From CAYNEI01 sp964396185 (GTDB lineage: Archaea > Thermoplasmatota > SW-10-69-26), in the NCBI GenBank assembly GCA_964396185.1, contig CAYNEI010000010.1, positions 1 through 64,000 of the forward strand: DNA of 64,000 nucleotides, read 5' to 3'. Made by a program: the position numbers and the translations under genes. The stretch's first letter is position 1, and each line of letters begins with the position of its first letter. A model generated the notes under the pieces. It made no database searches, was not told the origin of the DNA, and saw only the letters and a program-made list of their open reading frames with translations. This document shows, piece by piece, positions 51,115 through 59,451 of the stretch.

Positions 51115-51732
51115 TCAGTCCACCCTCTCCAGGGTCCCGGGGTCGGTCAGCTCAGCCAGCAACGACTCCATATCGAGCTTGGCTTCCTCGGCTTGCACCT
51201 TGCCCAGGCTGGCCGCCGTGGATGGGTGGTCCGGGCCGAGCACGTCGCAGACCTCGGGGCCCACCGAGAGCTCGTAGGTGCCCAGCTCCTTGGCGATGTC
51301 CACGATCTCGTTCTTGTCCAGGGCGAGCAGGGGGGTCAGGATGGGGCGGTCCACCGCCTCGTGGATGCAGGAGAGGTTCTGGAGGGTCTGGCTGGAGACC
51401 TGTCCAAGGTTCTCGCCGGTGGCCAGGGCATCGTAGCCCTCCCCCTCGGCGATCCGGTCAGCGGCCCGAGCCATCAGCCGCTTGGAGAGCACGAAGTAGT
51501 ACCGGTGCTCGCACTCCTTGGTGAGCCGGCCGAAGGCCTCGCCGGCCCGCGAGATCCACGTGGGCGCGATGCCGAGCTCGCGCGCGCAAGCCAGCGACTT
51601 CTGCTCCGGCCCATCGTCCGTGAACGGCTCCTGGCTGAAGTGCAGGGCCCCAACCTCATGGCCGGCCTCCTGGAGCATGCGCCCGGCCACGGGCGAATCC
51701 AGGCCACCGGAGAGGAGCAAGAGCACTCGCAC
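51115..51732 (-). CDS. ThiI-type sulfurtransferase PP-loop domain, without THUMP
   Basis: 205 residues from GTG 51732; TATA-like CCTTTTGACC is about 26 bases upstream. The ATP-pyrophosphatase loop LLSGGLDSPVAGRML is at the N-terminus, and the ThiI hallmark ATGENLGQVSSQTLQNL near residues 117-133. A Cys in SVGPEVCDVLGPDHPSTAAS lies where ThiI carries a catalytic Cys. ThiI usually has an N-terminal ferredoxin-like plus THUMP part that binds tRNA; this one does not, so it may use another RNA-binding partner or act in thiazole or other sulfur transfer. Confidence 0.85.
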   Translation of the reverse strand: MRVLLLLSGGLDSPVAGRMLQEAGHEVGALHFSQEPFTDDGPEQKSLACARELGIAPTWISRAGEAFGRLTKECEHRYYFVLSKRLMARAADRIAEGEGYDALATGENLGQVSSQTLQNLSCIHEAVDRPILTPLLALDKNEIVDIAKELGTYELSVGPEVCDVLGPDHPSTAASLGKVQAEEAKLDMESLLAELTDPGTLERVD

Positions 51733-52109
51733 GGGCAACGGTAGCCGGCCCTGGTCAAAAGGGTTTGGTCCTCGGACCGCCGCCACCATCACCGCCGATT
51801 GTTTCGGAGACCCCCGGCACCGGTATTGAAAGGGTGTGCGCCGATGGCCTAGGTCCGATGTTCTGGACCCCTCCGCCCGGCTCCGCCCCGCTTCCGCTGC
51901 CACGCCCTTACGCGGAGCGCTCGACGGGCCAGATGGTGCCCACCGGCGGCGCCCCAACCAGGAGCTCCAGGGGAAACACCCGCAACCGATTCAGAGCGCT
52001 TAAATGGGACGTGGAATCTACGAGGTCTTGTAGCGGGGTCGGGGCCCGAGCACAACATGTTGGGGCTCCCTGGCCTGTTACCGAGTGCCTTCCAGGGGAT
52101 GGGTACAGC
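51733..52109. other. Upstream region of nrdR
   Basis: No gene is seen, although the nrdR frame stays open backwards. GCTTAAATG (51999-52007) is a probable TATA element, giving a leader of about 80 bases. The palindrome at 52053-52062 lies in that leader. Confidence 0.45.
52053..52062. promoter_or_regulatory. Palindrome CAACATGTTG, possible NrdR-type site
   Basis: A perfect ten-base palindrome, 47 bases before nrdR and about 25-30 bases after the predicted transcription start. Bacterial NrdR boxes have the form ACA...TGT, which this loosely resembles. The bacterial site is more A/T-rich, so the match is only suggestive. Confidence 0.35.
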
Positions 52110-52595
52110 GTGGATTGCCTCTACTGTCAAGGATCAACCCGAGTCGTGGATAGCCGCGATGCGCGTGATGGCGCAGCGGTCCGCCGACGCCGCGAGTGCG
52201 TGGCATGCGGCGAGCGTTTCACGACGTACGAGCGGGCCCTGCTCCGGGACCTCGAGGTGGCCAAGCGCGACGGCTCCGCCGAACCTTTCCAACGGGAGAA
52301 ACTGGCTGCAGGGATCCGGCGGGCGTTCGAGAAACGCCCGATCACGGAGGATGCCCTGGAGACCATCATCGACTCGGTGGAAGAGGAGATCCGGTCCCTC
52401 CGGGAACCCGTCGTCGAAAGCCGGGAGATCGGAGAGCACGTCTGCAAGCGATTGCGTGAGGTGGACGAAGTCGCCTACCTCCGGTTCGCTTCCGTGTACA
52501 AGGAGTTCTCGGACGGGGAACAGTTCGTCCAGGAGCTGGCGATCATGAACGGACCCTCCAAAACCGCCGAAACCACTTCAAGAGGTGACGCCTGA
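52110..52595 (+). CDS. nrdR: NrdR, repressor of ribonucleotide reductase
   Basis: 161 residues from GTG 52110. The zinc ribbon has CLYC (residues 3-6) and CVAC (31-34) with CQGSTRVVDSRDARDGAAVRRRRE between. The ATP-cone follows: LEVAKRDGSAEPFQREKLAAGIRRAFEKRPI and EIGEHVCKRLREVDEVAYLRFASVYKEF. NrdR is mainly bacterial and senses ATP/dATP to repress RNR genes. Its stop (52593-52595) is immediately followed by the reductase start at 52596. The gene may have been acquired from bacteria. Confidence 0.93.
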   Translation: MDCLYCQGSTRVVDSRDARDGAAVRRRRECVACGERFTTYERALLRDLEVAKRDGSAEPFQREKLAAGIRRAFEKRPITEDALETIIDSVEEEIRSLREPVVESREIGEHVCKRLREVDEVAYLRFASVYKEFSDGEQFVQELAIMNGPSKTAETTSRGDA

Positions 52596-55500
52596 ATGGC
52601 AAGTGTGCTGACCAAGCGAGAGGATGAGGCGTCGAACGACCTACCAGAGGCAGCTCTGGACTACTTCGAGGGGGACGAGCTTCGGGCTCGGTGCTTCATC
52701 GAGAAGTACGCCCTCGAGGACGAGGACGGAACGCTGCTCGAGGAGCACCCACAGGAGATGTGGGAGCGGGTCGCTCGCGCCATGGCCTCTACCGAGACCG
52801 ACGAAGAGCGCTGGTTCGACGAGTTCATGTGGCTGCTGACGGACTTCCGGTTCGTCCCCGGCGGGCGCATCCTGCACGGGGCAGGCAACCCGCGCAACGT
52901 GACGCTCACGAACTGTTACTTCACCGCCATCGAGAACGATAGCCTCGAATCCATCTTCGACTGGTGCCGCAGCGCTGCGCGCACGTACTCCTACGGTGGC
53001 GGCAACGGCGTGGACATCGGCGTGCTCCGCCCTGCAGGCACCGAAGTGAACAACGCCGCCCGCACGAGCAGCGGCGCGGTCAGCTTCATGGAGCTGTTCA
53101 GCACCACCACCGGCACAATCGGTCAGCACGGCCGGCGCGGTGCGCTCATGATCACGTGCCCGATCTGGCACCCGGACATCCAGGACTTCGTCGAGATCAA
53201 GAGCGAGGACCTGGACTCGGTCCGCTACGCCAACATCAGCGTCAAGGTCTCCGATGCGTTCATGGAGGCCGTCCAGAAGGGCGAGCCCTTCACCACCTAC
53301 TTCGAGAGCGAGGAGGTCGGTCGCGCCGAGGCCGAGATCGACGCCAGCAAGCTCTGGGACAAGATCATCACGAGCGCCTGGAAGAGCGCCGAGCCCGGCG
53401 TTCTGTTCTGGGACACCGTCGAGCGCGAGAGCCCCAGCCAGTACTGCGCGCCCGTGGAGGGCACGAACCCTTGCGTGACGGGGGATACGAGGGTCTGGGT
53501 GCAAGACGGCGGATGGGTCCCGATCGAGGCGTTGGTCGGCCAGACGCCCAGGATCGGCACGCTGGCCAAAGGTGGGGTCGAGTTCCTGCCCGCCAAGCGG
53601 GTCGTCCAAACCGGCGTCCGCACGGTCTTCCGTCTGCGGACCAAGGAGGGCTACGAGCTCAGGCTCACCGAGGACCACCGTGTCCTCACGGACAAGGGCG
53701 ATGTCCCTGCCCACGAACTCTCCGCCGGGGACCAGATCCGGCTTGGTCTCCCTGAGCCGGCGCGCGTCTCCCACGACTCCGAGCCGGCCGCCTTGGGCGA
53801 GGTCGTCGGTTGGCTGACGGGCGATGGTCACTTCACGAACCACGGCCAGGACAAGCCCACGGCCGTGCTGAGCTTCTACGCTGAGGATAAGAAGCGAGCA
53901 GCCCCCCGCCTGCTCGACGCGGTCCGCGCCCTCATCGATGACGATGGGATCGGGCTGAACGCTATCGAAGACCGGGATATGAGCTACATCCGCAGCCAGC
54001 GGCTGCGGCGCGTGCTCGCCGAGGAAGGTATCGACGAGGCCTCCAAGACCGCTGTCCCCGAACGCATCCACCGCGGATCAGCCGACCTCGTGTCCGGCTA
54101 CCTTCGGGGCCTGTTCTCGGCCGACGGTTCGGTCCAGGGAACGCCCGAGAACGGGGTCAGCGTGCGCCTGGCGTCCAACGAGTTGGAGATCCTCAAGGAT
54201 GTCCAGATGCTCCTGCTTCGCCTGGGCATCAAGTCCACGATCTACGAGGAGAGGCGAACAGAGCACACCAAGCTCCTTCCCGATTCGAACCGGGAGCTCA
54301 AGGAGTACACGTGCGCAGCACAGCACGAGCTGGTCGTCTCCCGCACGAGCCTGCCAGCCTTCAAGCAGGCCGTCGGGTTCATCCTAGAAGCAAAGCAAAC
54401 GGCCCTCGACGAGGCGCTTGAGTCCTACGAGCGGGGCCCCTACGAAGATACACCGTTCGCGACCGTGATGGAGGTCCTCCCAGAGGGTGAGGAGGAGGTC
54501 TTCGACCTCACCGAACCCGTCACGAGCCACTTCGTGGCTGACGGCCTCGTCATCCACAACTGCGGCGAACAACCACTTGAATCCAACGGAGCCTGCACCC
54601 TGGGTCATGTCAACCTCGCCCGCTTCGTCGAGCGTGGGTTCCGTGCTGACGCCGAGGTCGACTGGGCCGGTCTCGAGCGCGCCGTCAAGCTCGGGGTCCG
54701 GTTCCTCGACGACGTCGTCGAGTACAACCTGCCGCTCCACGCCCACGATGCTCAAGCCGAGCAGGCCAAGAGCACGCGCCGGGTCGGGCTCGGCGTGACC
54801 GGCATGGGCGACATGTTCGTCAAGCTGGGTATCAAGTACGACAGCGACGACGCCATCGCGTTCATCGACGAGCTCATGGCCAAGATCCGGAACTGGGCCT
54901 ACGAGTCCAGCGCCGACATCGCTGGCGAGAAGGAGCCGTTCCCGTTCTTCGAGGCCGACAAGCACCTTCAGCGCCCGTTCGTCCAGCGCCTTCCAGCCGA
55001 CGTCCAGGAGCGCATCGCAGACGACGGCCTACGCAACGTCTGCATCCTCACCGTGGCACCGGTGGGATCCGGCAGCGTGCTCACCGGCACGACCAGCGGT
55101 GTCGAGCCCATCTTCCAGCTCAAGTACAAGCGCCGAAGCGAGTCCCTCTCCCAGGAATGGTACACGGTCGAGCACCGGCTCGTCCAGGAGTACCGGGACG
55201 CCACAGGCGACGAGGACGATCTCCCGGACCTGTTCGTCACGGCCCACGACATCGACCCGTTCTTCCGGGTCAAGATGCAGGCCACGCTCCAGAAGTACGT
55301 GGACAGCGCGATCTCCAGCACAGTCAACCTCCGGGCCGACATCGACGTGGATACGGTCAAGGAGATCTACGAGTACGCCTGGGAGCTCGGCTGCAAGGGC
55401 GTGACGGTCTACCGAGAGTCCAGCCGGGAAGGCATCCTCATCACGGAAGAGGAAGCCAACAAGGCCGAGCAGGACGCAGCCGACCAAGAAGAGCCGCAGC

Positions 55501-56108
55501 AAGCCGCGGTGGTCGAGCCGCAAACCACGCCACGGCCCCGACCCGACGTGGTCATGGGCACGACCCAGAAGATCGAGACCGGCTACGGCTCCCTCTACGT
55601 CACGATCAACGAGGACGAGCGTGGCCTCTTCGAGGTCTTCGCGCAGATCGGTCGCGGCGGCGGGTACACCGCATCCTTCACCGAGGCCGTCGCTCGGCTG
55701 GTCTCGCTCAGTCTGCGCAGTGGTCTCGACGTCGACGAGGTCATCGAGCAACTCGAGGGCATCCGGTCCCCCAAGATCGCCTGGGACCACGGCGACCGCA
55801 TCTACTCCGTGCCGGACGCCATGGCCACGGCGCTCAAGCGCCAGCTCTCCGGCGAGTTCCGCAAGAGCATCCAGGCGCGCGTGGACACCTTCGCGCGCGG
55901 CCCCGGCACCGCGGCCGAGCCGACCGAACCCCGGGTCGAGACCGACACCGAGCCCGAGAAGGAGGTCCTCGACAAGCCCAGCGAGGACGAGCAGGTCCGC
56001 GAGATGGTGCGCCACGGCATGAGCCCGGAGTGCCCTGACTGCAGCGGCATGCTCGCCTACGAGGAAGGCTGCGTCAAGTGCCACGGCTGCGGTTATAGCG
56101 AGTGCTGA
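52596..56108 (+). CDS. nrdJ: Class II (B12-dependent) ribonucleotide reductase containing an intein
   Basis: 1170 residues, of which 363 are an intein, leaving about 807. The host enzyme shows class II features: FVPGGRILHGAGNP, NCYFTAIENDSLESIFDW, GGGNGVDIGVLRP, SGAVSFMELFSTTTGTIGQHGRRGA, NPCGEQPLESNGAC split by the intein, CILTVAPVGSGSVLTGTTSGVEP, and the C-terminal tail CPDCSGMLAYEEGCVKCHGCGYSEC with Cys pairs. It reduces ribonucleotides using adenosylcobalamin and works with or without oxygen. It is translated right after nrdR. Confidence 0.95.
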   Translation: MASVLTKREDEASNDLPEAALDYFEGDELRARCFIEKYALEDEDGTLLEEHPQEMWERVARAMASTETDEERWFDEFMWLLTDFRFVPGGRILHGAGNPRNVTLTNCYFTAIENDSLESIFDWCRSAARTYSYGGGNGVDIGVLRPAGTEVNNAARTSSGAVSFMELFSTTTGTIGQHGRRGALMITCPIWHPDIQDFVEIKSEDLDSVRYANISVKVSDAFMEAVQKGEPFTTYFESEEVGRAEAEIDASKLWDKIITSAWKSAEPGVLFWDTVERESPSQYCAPVEGTNPCVTGDTRVWVQDGGWVPIEALVGQTPRIGTLAKGGVEFLPAKRVVQTGVRTVFRLRTKEGYELRLTEDHRVLTDKGDVPAHELSAGDQIRLGLPEPARVSHDSEPAALGEVVGWLTGDGHFTNHGQDKPTAVLSFYAEDKKRAAPRLLDAVRALIDDDGIGLNAIEDRDMSYIRSQRLRRVLAEEGIDEASKTAVPERIHRGSADLVSGYLRGLFSADGSVQGTPENGVSVRLASNELEILKDVQMLLLRLGIKSTIYEERRTEHTKLLPDSNRELKEYTCAAQHELVVSRTSLPAFKQAVGFILEAKQTALDEALESYERGPYEDTPFATVMEVLPEGEEEVFDLTEPVTSHFVADGLVIHNCGEQPLESNGACTLGHVNLARFVERGFRADAEVDWAGLERAVKLGVRFLDDVVEYNLPLHAHDAQAEQAKSTRRVGLGVTGMGDMFVKLGIKYDSDDAIAFIDELMAKIRNWAYESSADIAGEKEPFPFFEADKHLQRPFVQRLPADVQERIADDGLRNVCILTVAPVGSGSVLTGTTSGVEPIFQLKYKRRSESLSQEWYTVEHRLVQEYRDATGDEDDLPDLFVTAHDIDPFFRVKMQATLQKYVDSAISSTVNLRADIDVDTVKEIYEYAWELGCKGVTVYRESSREGILITEEEANKAEQDAADQEEPQQAAVVEPQTTPRPRPDVVMGTTQKIETGYGSLYVTINEDERGLFEVFAQIGRGGGYTASFTEAVARLVSLSLRSGLDVDEVIEQLEGIRSPKIAWDHGDRIYSVPDAMATALKRQLSGEFRKSIQARVDTFARGPGTAAEPTEPRVETDTEPEKEVLDKPSEDEQVREMVRHGMSPECPDCSGMLAYEEGCVKCHGCGYSEC
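53472..54560 (+). other. Intein with LAGLIDADG-type homing endonuclease in nrdJ
   Basis: The intein runs from Cys (codon 53472) in NP/CVTGDTRVWV to Asn in VADGLVIHN/C at 54558-54560, 363 residues. The splicing blocks are complete: Cys1, the TxxH-type block B (RLTEDHRVL), block F/G ending in HN, and extein Cys+1. Two endonuclease motifs are present: VVGWLTGDGHF and YLRGLFSADGSV. It sits inside the strictly conserved NPCGEQPL of the reductase. Both dodecapeptides keep an acidic residue, so the endonuclease may be active. Confidence 0.95.
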
Positions 56109-56450
56109 CCGCTGAGCGGTCAGCACGAGCGAGCCCGAACGCCGAAGCGTTCGGGCGAAGGGAGGCGCCGGCCNNNNNNNNNNNNNNNNNNNNNNNNNNN
56201 NNNNNNNNNNNNNNNNNNNNNNNNNNNNNNNNNNNNNNNNNNNNNNNNNNNNNNNNNNNNNNNNNNNNNNNNNCGCCGAAGCGTTCGGGCGAAGGGAGGC
56301 GCCGGCCGCAGCCGGTGCCGAGTCGCGGCCAGCGTTGGTGTAGCAGTCAGCACGAGCGAGCCCGAACGCCGAAGCGTTCGGGCGAAGGGAGGCGCCGGCC
56401 GCAGCCGGTGCCGAGTCGCGGTGAGCGTTAACGCAGCGGTCAGCACTAGG
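56102..56450. repeat. Hairpin array with CGA...GAG linkers after nrdJ (gap inside)
   Basis: GTGCTGACCGCT (56102-56113) and AGCGGTCAGCAC (56115-56126) form a hairpin overlapping the nrdJ stop. Then linkers and stems alternate: CCCGAACGC-CGAA-GCGTTCGGG (56134-56155), CGAAGGGAG, GCGCCGGCC..., then the N run. To the right of it the same hairpins recur, plus GCCGGTGCCGAGTCGCGG ends, in units of about 98-103 bases. The array resembles that after radA at 59151-59295. Confidence 0.78.
56174..56273. other. Assembly gap of 100 N in the repeat
   Basis: The N run interrupts an array with at least three near-identical units, so the true length may differ. The gap at 25524-25623 has the same cause. Confidence 0.9.
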
Positions 56451-56574
56451 GCCTGGCGGCGCAGGCCAGCTATGCGCGCCGCAGGCACGCTAGACGGCCG
56501 GCTGGCTGGTGAGCCAATGCTGCCGACTCCCTTCCATCCCCCGTCTACTGCCCGGCATAGCCGGGCGACCTGTC

Positions 56575-56628
56575 GGCCGTTCAACCGTGGACCACAAAGG
56601 TTTCCAAGCGGTCCACGGTTGAACGGCC
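56575..56628. repeat. Perfect 19-base inverted repeat before a hypothetical gene
   Basis: GGCCGTTCAACCGTGGACC (56575-56593) and GGTCCACGGTTGAACGGCC (56610-56628) are perfect complements around a 16-base loop. The second arm touches GTG 56629, so the hairpin would cover the whole region where a leader or ribosome site should be. Confidence 0.8.
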
Positions 56629-57240
56629 GTGCGCGTACACCGCAGCGTCGGCCATGTGAACTTCGTCACGGCCGAGCTCGTCCTGGGAGCCTCCGGGGAG
56701 CCCCGGGCTCTGGATGCCCTGCTTGAACGTCTCGAGCCCAGCACCGTGGCCGTGGATCTCTCCATCGAGGACCTGGGCGCGATCCGCAAGGGTGAGATCG
56801 ATGACCCGTGGATCATCGGCCAAGCCGAGGCTGCCGAGGAACACGCTGACCACGAGGTGCTCGATCCGTACAAGCGGCTGATCGATTGGGTTGGCCAGAA
56901 CGAGGCCGACCTCCAACCCATGGGCTCGCGCACCAGCGTGGGCCTCTCCAAAGCGCGCCGGATCAAGCGCACGATCAAACGGGTGGAGGCCGACGATGAC
57001 GAGCAGCGTGCCCGGGCGGCCATCCAGGCCCTCATGGACGATGCCCAGGTCGGCCCGTTGGCCGAGCGCCGGCGCACCACCCTGGCCGAGCGCCTGGAGT
57101 CCCTGCTTCGCCGTGAACCACCTCGCACCCTGGCTGTCTTCACGTTCCCGTGGGGCGAGATGGTCAGCACAGATGTTCGTCGCGCCATGGGCCTTCGCCG
57201 GATGGACGGCGAGCAGGCCGAGGGAGGCTGGCCGGATTGA
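56629..57240 (+). CDS. Hypothetical protein upstream of serK
   Basis: 203 residues from GTG 56629. The N-terminal strand/helix pattern (NFVTAELVLGASGEPRALDALLERLEPSTVAVDLSIEDL) faintly recalls the TraB/PrgY fold, but its key motifs are missing. The middle is charged and helical (SKARRIKRTIKRVEADDDEQRARAAIQALMDD), and the end FTFPWGEMVSTDVRRAMGLRR. It overlaps serK by 4 bases, which indicates co-translation. No function is assigned. Its start directly follows a 19-base inverted repeat. Confidence 0.6.
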   Translation: MRVHRSVGHVNFVTAELVLGASGEPRALDALLERLEPSTVAVDLSIEDLGAIRKGEIDDPWIIGQAEAAEEHADHEVLDPYKRLIDWVGQNEADLQPMGSRTSVGLSKARRIKRTIKRVEADDDEQRARAAIQALMDDAQVGPLAERRRTTLAERLESLLRREPPRTLAVFTFPWGEMVSTDVRRAMGLRRMDGEQAEGGWPD

Positions 57241-57645
57241 CCGGCACGAGCGCCACCTTCACCCTCTTGCCCCTCGAGAGGCTGCGACCCCACGAGCACG
57301 TGGATCGCGAGGAGGTGGCCAAGCTCGCCGAGCGTCTCGAGCTGGATGGCGTGCTCCAGGCGCCCGTGGCCGTGGACGCGGCCACCCACGTCGTGCTCGA
57401 CGGCCACCACCGACTGGCAGCCCTCGAACGCCTCGGCTGCACCCTGGTCCCCTGCCACGTGGTCGACTACCTCGATCCCACGATCCGTGTCACGCGATGG
57501 GAGGATGGTCGACCCATGGACAAGACCGAGCTCATCCGACGCGCCTTCGACGGCGACCTTTACCCCATCAAGACCAGCCGGCACACCACCTTGCGCCGGC
57601 TCCCGCACCACCCAACCCCCCTGGAGCGCCTGCGCCGGGAGGCAC
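57237..57645 (+). CDS. SerK-type (ParB-fold) free serine kinase, truncated by the gap
   Basis: 136 residues are visible from TTG 57237, which overlaps the previous stop and has GGGAGG about nine bases before. The sequence follows archaeal ADP-dependent serine kinase: LLPLERLRPHEHVDREEVAKLAERLELDGVLQAPVAVDAATHVVLDGHHRLAALERLGC, then VDYLDPTIRVTRWEDGRPMDKTELIRRAFDGDLYPIKTSRHTT. SerK makes O-phosphoserine, used in cysteine synthesis. The family shares the ParB/sulfiredoxin fold, so a ParB label would be misleading. The 3' end lies in the N run. Confidence 0.8.
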
Positions 57646-57745
57646 NNNNNNNNNNNNNNNNNNNNNNNNNNNNNNNNNNNNNNNNNNNNNNNNNNNNNNN
57701 NNNNNNNNNNNNNNNNNNNNNNNNNNNNNNNNNNNNNNNNNNNNN
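57646..57745. other. Assembly gap of 100 N between serK and an OB-fold gene
   Basis: The gap hides the end of serK and the start of the next gene. Unlike the other two gaps, no repeat is visible at its edges. Confidence 0.9.
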
Positions 57746-58069
57746 CCCGAGGACCTCGAGGCTGGCCTGGACGGCGTCATCGTCGAGGGCGCCCTGCTCG
57801 GTCTGGAGCCCACGCGTACCTTCACCAAGAAGGATGGCTCCGTTGGGTTCGTAACCAACGCGCGGATCAAGGGGGAGCAAGGCGTCTACAACGTGACCCT
57901 CTGGGACGAGCACATCCAGGGACTGGTCGGGATCGAGCCCGGCACCCAGGTGCTGCTCTCTGGGCTCTACACGAAGGAGCGCCAGGGCGAGGTGGAGGTC
58001 CACACCGGACGCGATGCCTCGGTGGGGCTGCCCAGCGAGAACGGGGACCGTGAAGAGGGCTCGAACTGA
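57746..58069 (+). CDS. OB-fold protein, RPA/SSB-like (5' end missing)
   Basis: The last 107 residues are seen, entering from the gap. An OB-fold is recognisable: GVIVEGALLGLEPTRTFTKKDGSVGFVTNARIKGEQGVYNVTLWDEHIQGLVGIEPGTQVLLSGLYTKERQGEVEVHTG. GVYNVTLWDEH matches the strand of archaeal RPA-type domains where aromatics contact DNA. Its place just before radA supports a role in single-strand DNA binding during repair or replication. Total length is unknown. Confidence 0.75.
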   Translation, partial: PEDLEAGLDGVIVEGALLGLEPTRTFTKKDGSVGFVTNARIKGEQGVYNVTLWDEHIQGLVGIEPGTQVLLSGLYTKERQGEVEVHTGRDASVGLPSENGDREEGSN

Positions 58070-58193
58070 GCACGCGTCGCGGAGTGGTTTCGGCATGCTC
58101 CCTGGATGGATTAGATAAGGGGGGTTGCCATACCGCGAGTATCCTGTGCGTCAGGGTGCTCCCACGCCCAAGCGCACACAGGAGTGACGCCCC

Positions 58194-59147
58194 ATGGGAT
58201 CGAATGGTGAAGGACCCAACCTCCAGGATCTGCCCGGTGTCGGCCCAGCGACGGCCGAGAAGCTTCATGACGCCGGCTTCGACGACCTCCTCTCCATCGC
58301 GGTGGCCAGCCCCGCGGTGCTCGCCGAGACGGCCGAGGTCGGTGAAGCCGCCTCCATCCGGATCATCCAGGCCGCGCGCGAGCAAGCCGAGGTCGGTGGC
58401 TTCGAGACCGGCACGGACATCCGGGAGCGACGCAAGAGCGTCACGAAGGTCACCACGGGAAGCGAGGCCTTCGACGACCTGATGGGCGGCGGGATCGAGA
58501 CCCAGTCCATCACGGAATTTTTCGGCGAATACGGGTCGGGGAAGACACAAATAGTCCTCCAACTCGCCGTGGCCACGCAGCTCCCGAAGGATGAGGGGGG
58601 ACTCGATGGCCACGTGGTCATGATCGACACGGAGAACACGTTCCGCCCGGGACGCGTGAGCCAGATGGCCGAGGGCCTAGGCCTTGACCCGACCGAGGTG
58701 CTCGAGAAGATCCACGTCGCCCGAGCGTTCAACTCCCACCACCAGATGCTCCTGGTGGACAAGGCCCAGGAGCTGGCCAAGAAGCACCCGGTCCGCTGCA
58801 TCGTCGTGGACAGCCTGACCGCTCATTTCCGGGCCGAGTACATCGGCCGGGGTGCGCTGGCCGACCGGCAGCAGAAGCTGAACAAGTTCATGCACGACCT
58901 GCTGCGCTTCGGTGATGTGAACAACGCCGTGGTCGCGGTGACCAACCAGGTCATGGCCAAGCCGGATGCCTTCTTCGGGGACCCGACGCGGCCCATCGGT
59001 GGCCACATCGTCGGCCACACCGCCACCTACCGGGTCTACCTGCGCAAGTCCCGGGGCGGCAAGCGCATCGCGCGGCTCATCGACTCGCCCAACCTCCCCG
59101 AGGGTGAATCGGTCTTCGAGATCACCACCGACGGGATCCGGGATTGA
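58194..59147 (+). CDS. radA: RadA recombinase
   Basis: 317 residues. An N-terminal helix-hairpin-helix (LQDLPGVGPATAEKLHDAGFDDLLSIAVASP) precedes the RecA core: FFGEYGSGKTQIVLQLAV (Walker A), VVMIDTENTFRPGRV, IVVDSLTAHFRAEYIGRG (Walker B) and VVAVTNQVMAKPD. The polymerisation motif around ERRKSVTKVTTG is present. RadA performs strand exchange in homologous recombination. GATTAGATAAGG (58107-58118) may be the promoter. The hairpin array starts only four bases after the stop. Confidence 0.96.
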   Translation: MGSNGEGPNLQDLPGVGPATAEKLHDAGFDDLLSIAVASPAVLAETAEVGEAASIRIIQAAREQAEVGGFETGTDIRERRKSVTKVTTGSEAFDDLMGGGIETQSITEFFGEYGSGKTQIVLQLAVATQLPKDEGGLDGHVVMIDTENTFRPGRVSQMAEGLGLDPTEVLEKIHVARAFNSHHQMLLVDKAQELAKKHPVRCIVVDSLTAHFRAEYIGRGALADRQQKLNKFMHDLLRFGDVNNAVVAVTNQVMAKPDAFFGDPTRPIGGHIVGHTATYRVYLRKSRGGKRIARLIDSPNLPEGESVFEITTDGIRD

Positions 59148-59150
59148 TCA

Positions 59151-59295
59151 GGCACCGGCCGCAGGCCGGTGCCGAATGAGCCCGAGGCCGGAAGGCCTCG
59201 GGCGGACCGAGGACCCGGCGCTCCGGGTCCGAGGGAGCCCAAGCGGAACGCTTGGGCGAACGGAGACCTCGCCCTCAGGCGAGGTCGAGTCGCGG
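59151..59295. repeat. Array of five hairpins with CGA...GAG linkers after radA
   Basis: Five perfect hairpins follow one another: GGCACCGGCC-GCA-GGCCGGTGCC (59151-59173), CCCGAGGCC-GGAA-GGCCTCGGG (59181-59202), GACCCGG-CGCT-CCGGGTC (59212-59229), CCCAAGCG-GAA-CGCTTGGG (59238-59256), ACCTCGCC-CTCA-GGCGAGGT (59266-59285). Linkers are GAATGAG, CGGACCGAG, CGAGGGAG, CGAACGGAG and a final CGAGTCGCGG. The same linkers and end occur after nrdJ. The rest to 59451 shows no gene. Confidence 0.85.
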
Positions 59296-59451
59296 AGTGC
59301 ATCGCAAGCCGTAGCCAGCCTCGTGATCGTACCGATCGCACCGGCTCCGATCAGCGATCGAGCTGGATTCGAAAGAGAAACGAGAGGGAGGCCCCAGACG
59401 GTTCAAGCGCCTGGGGCTAAGGGATACCGACGTTCTAGGCCTTCAAGCGGC

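Noticed and set aside
51733..52109. A cobalamin riboswitch for the B12-dependent reductase
   Set aside because: No B12-box-like conserved core or matching stem order was found by eye in the leader.
57237..57645. A plasmid or chromosome partition ParB protein
   Set aside because: The fold is shared, but the W...K...DGDLYPIKTSRH pattern and the lack of a DNA-binding half fit the serine kinase family.
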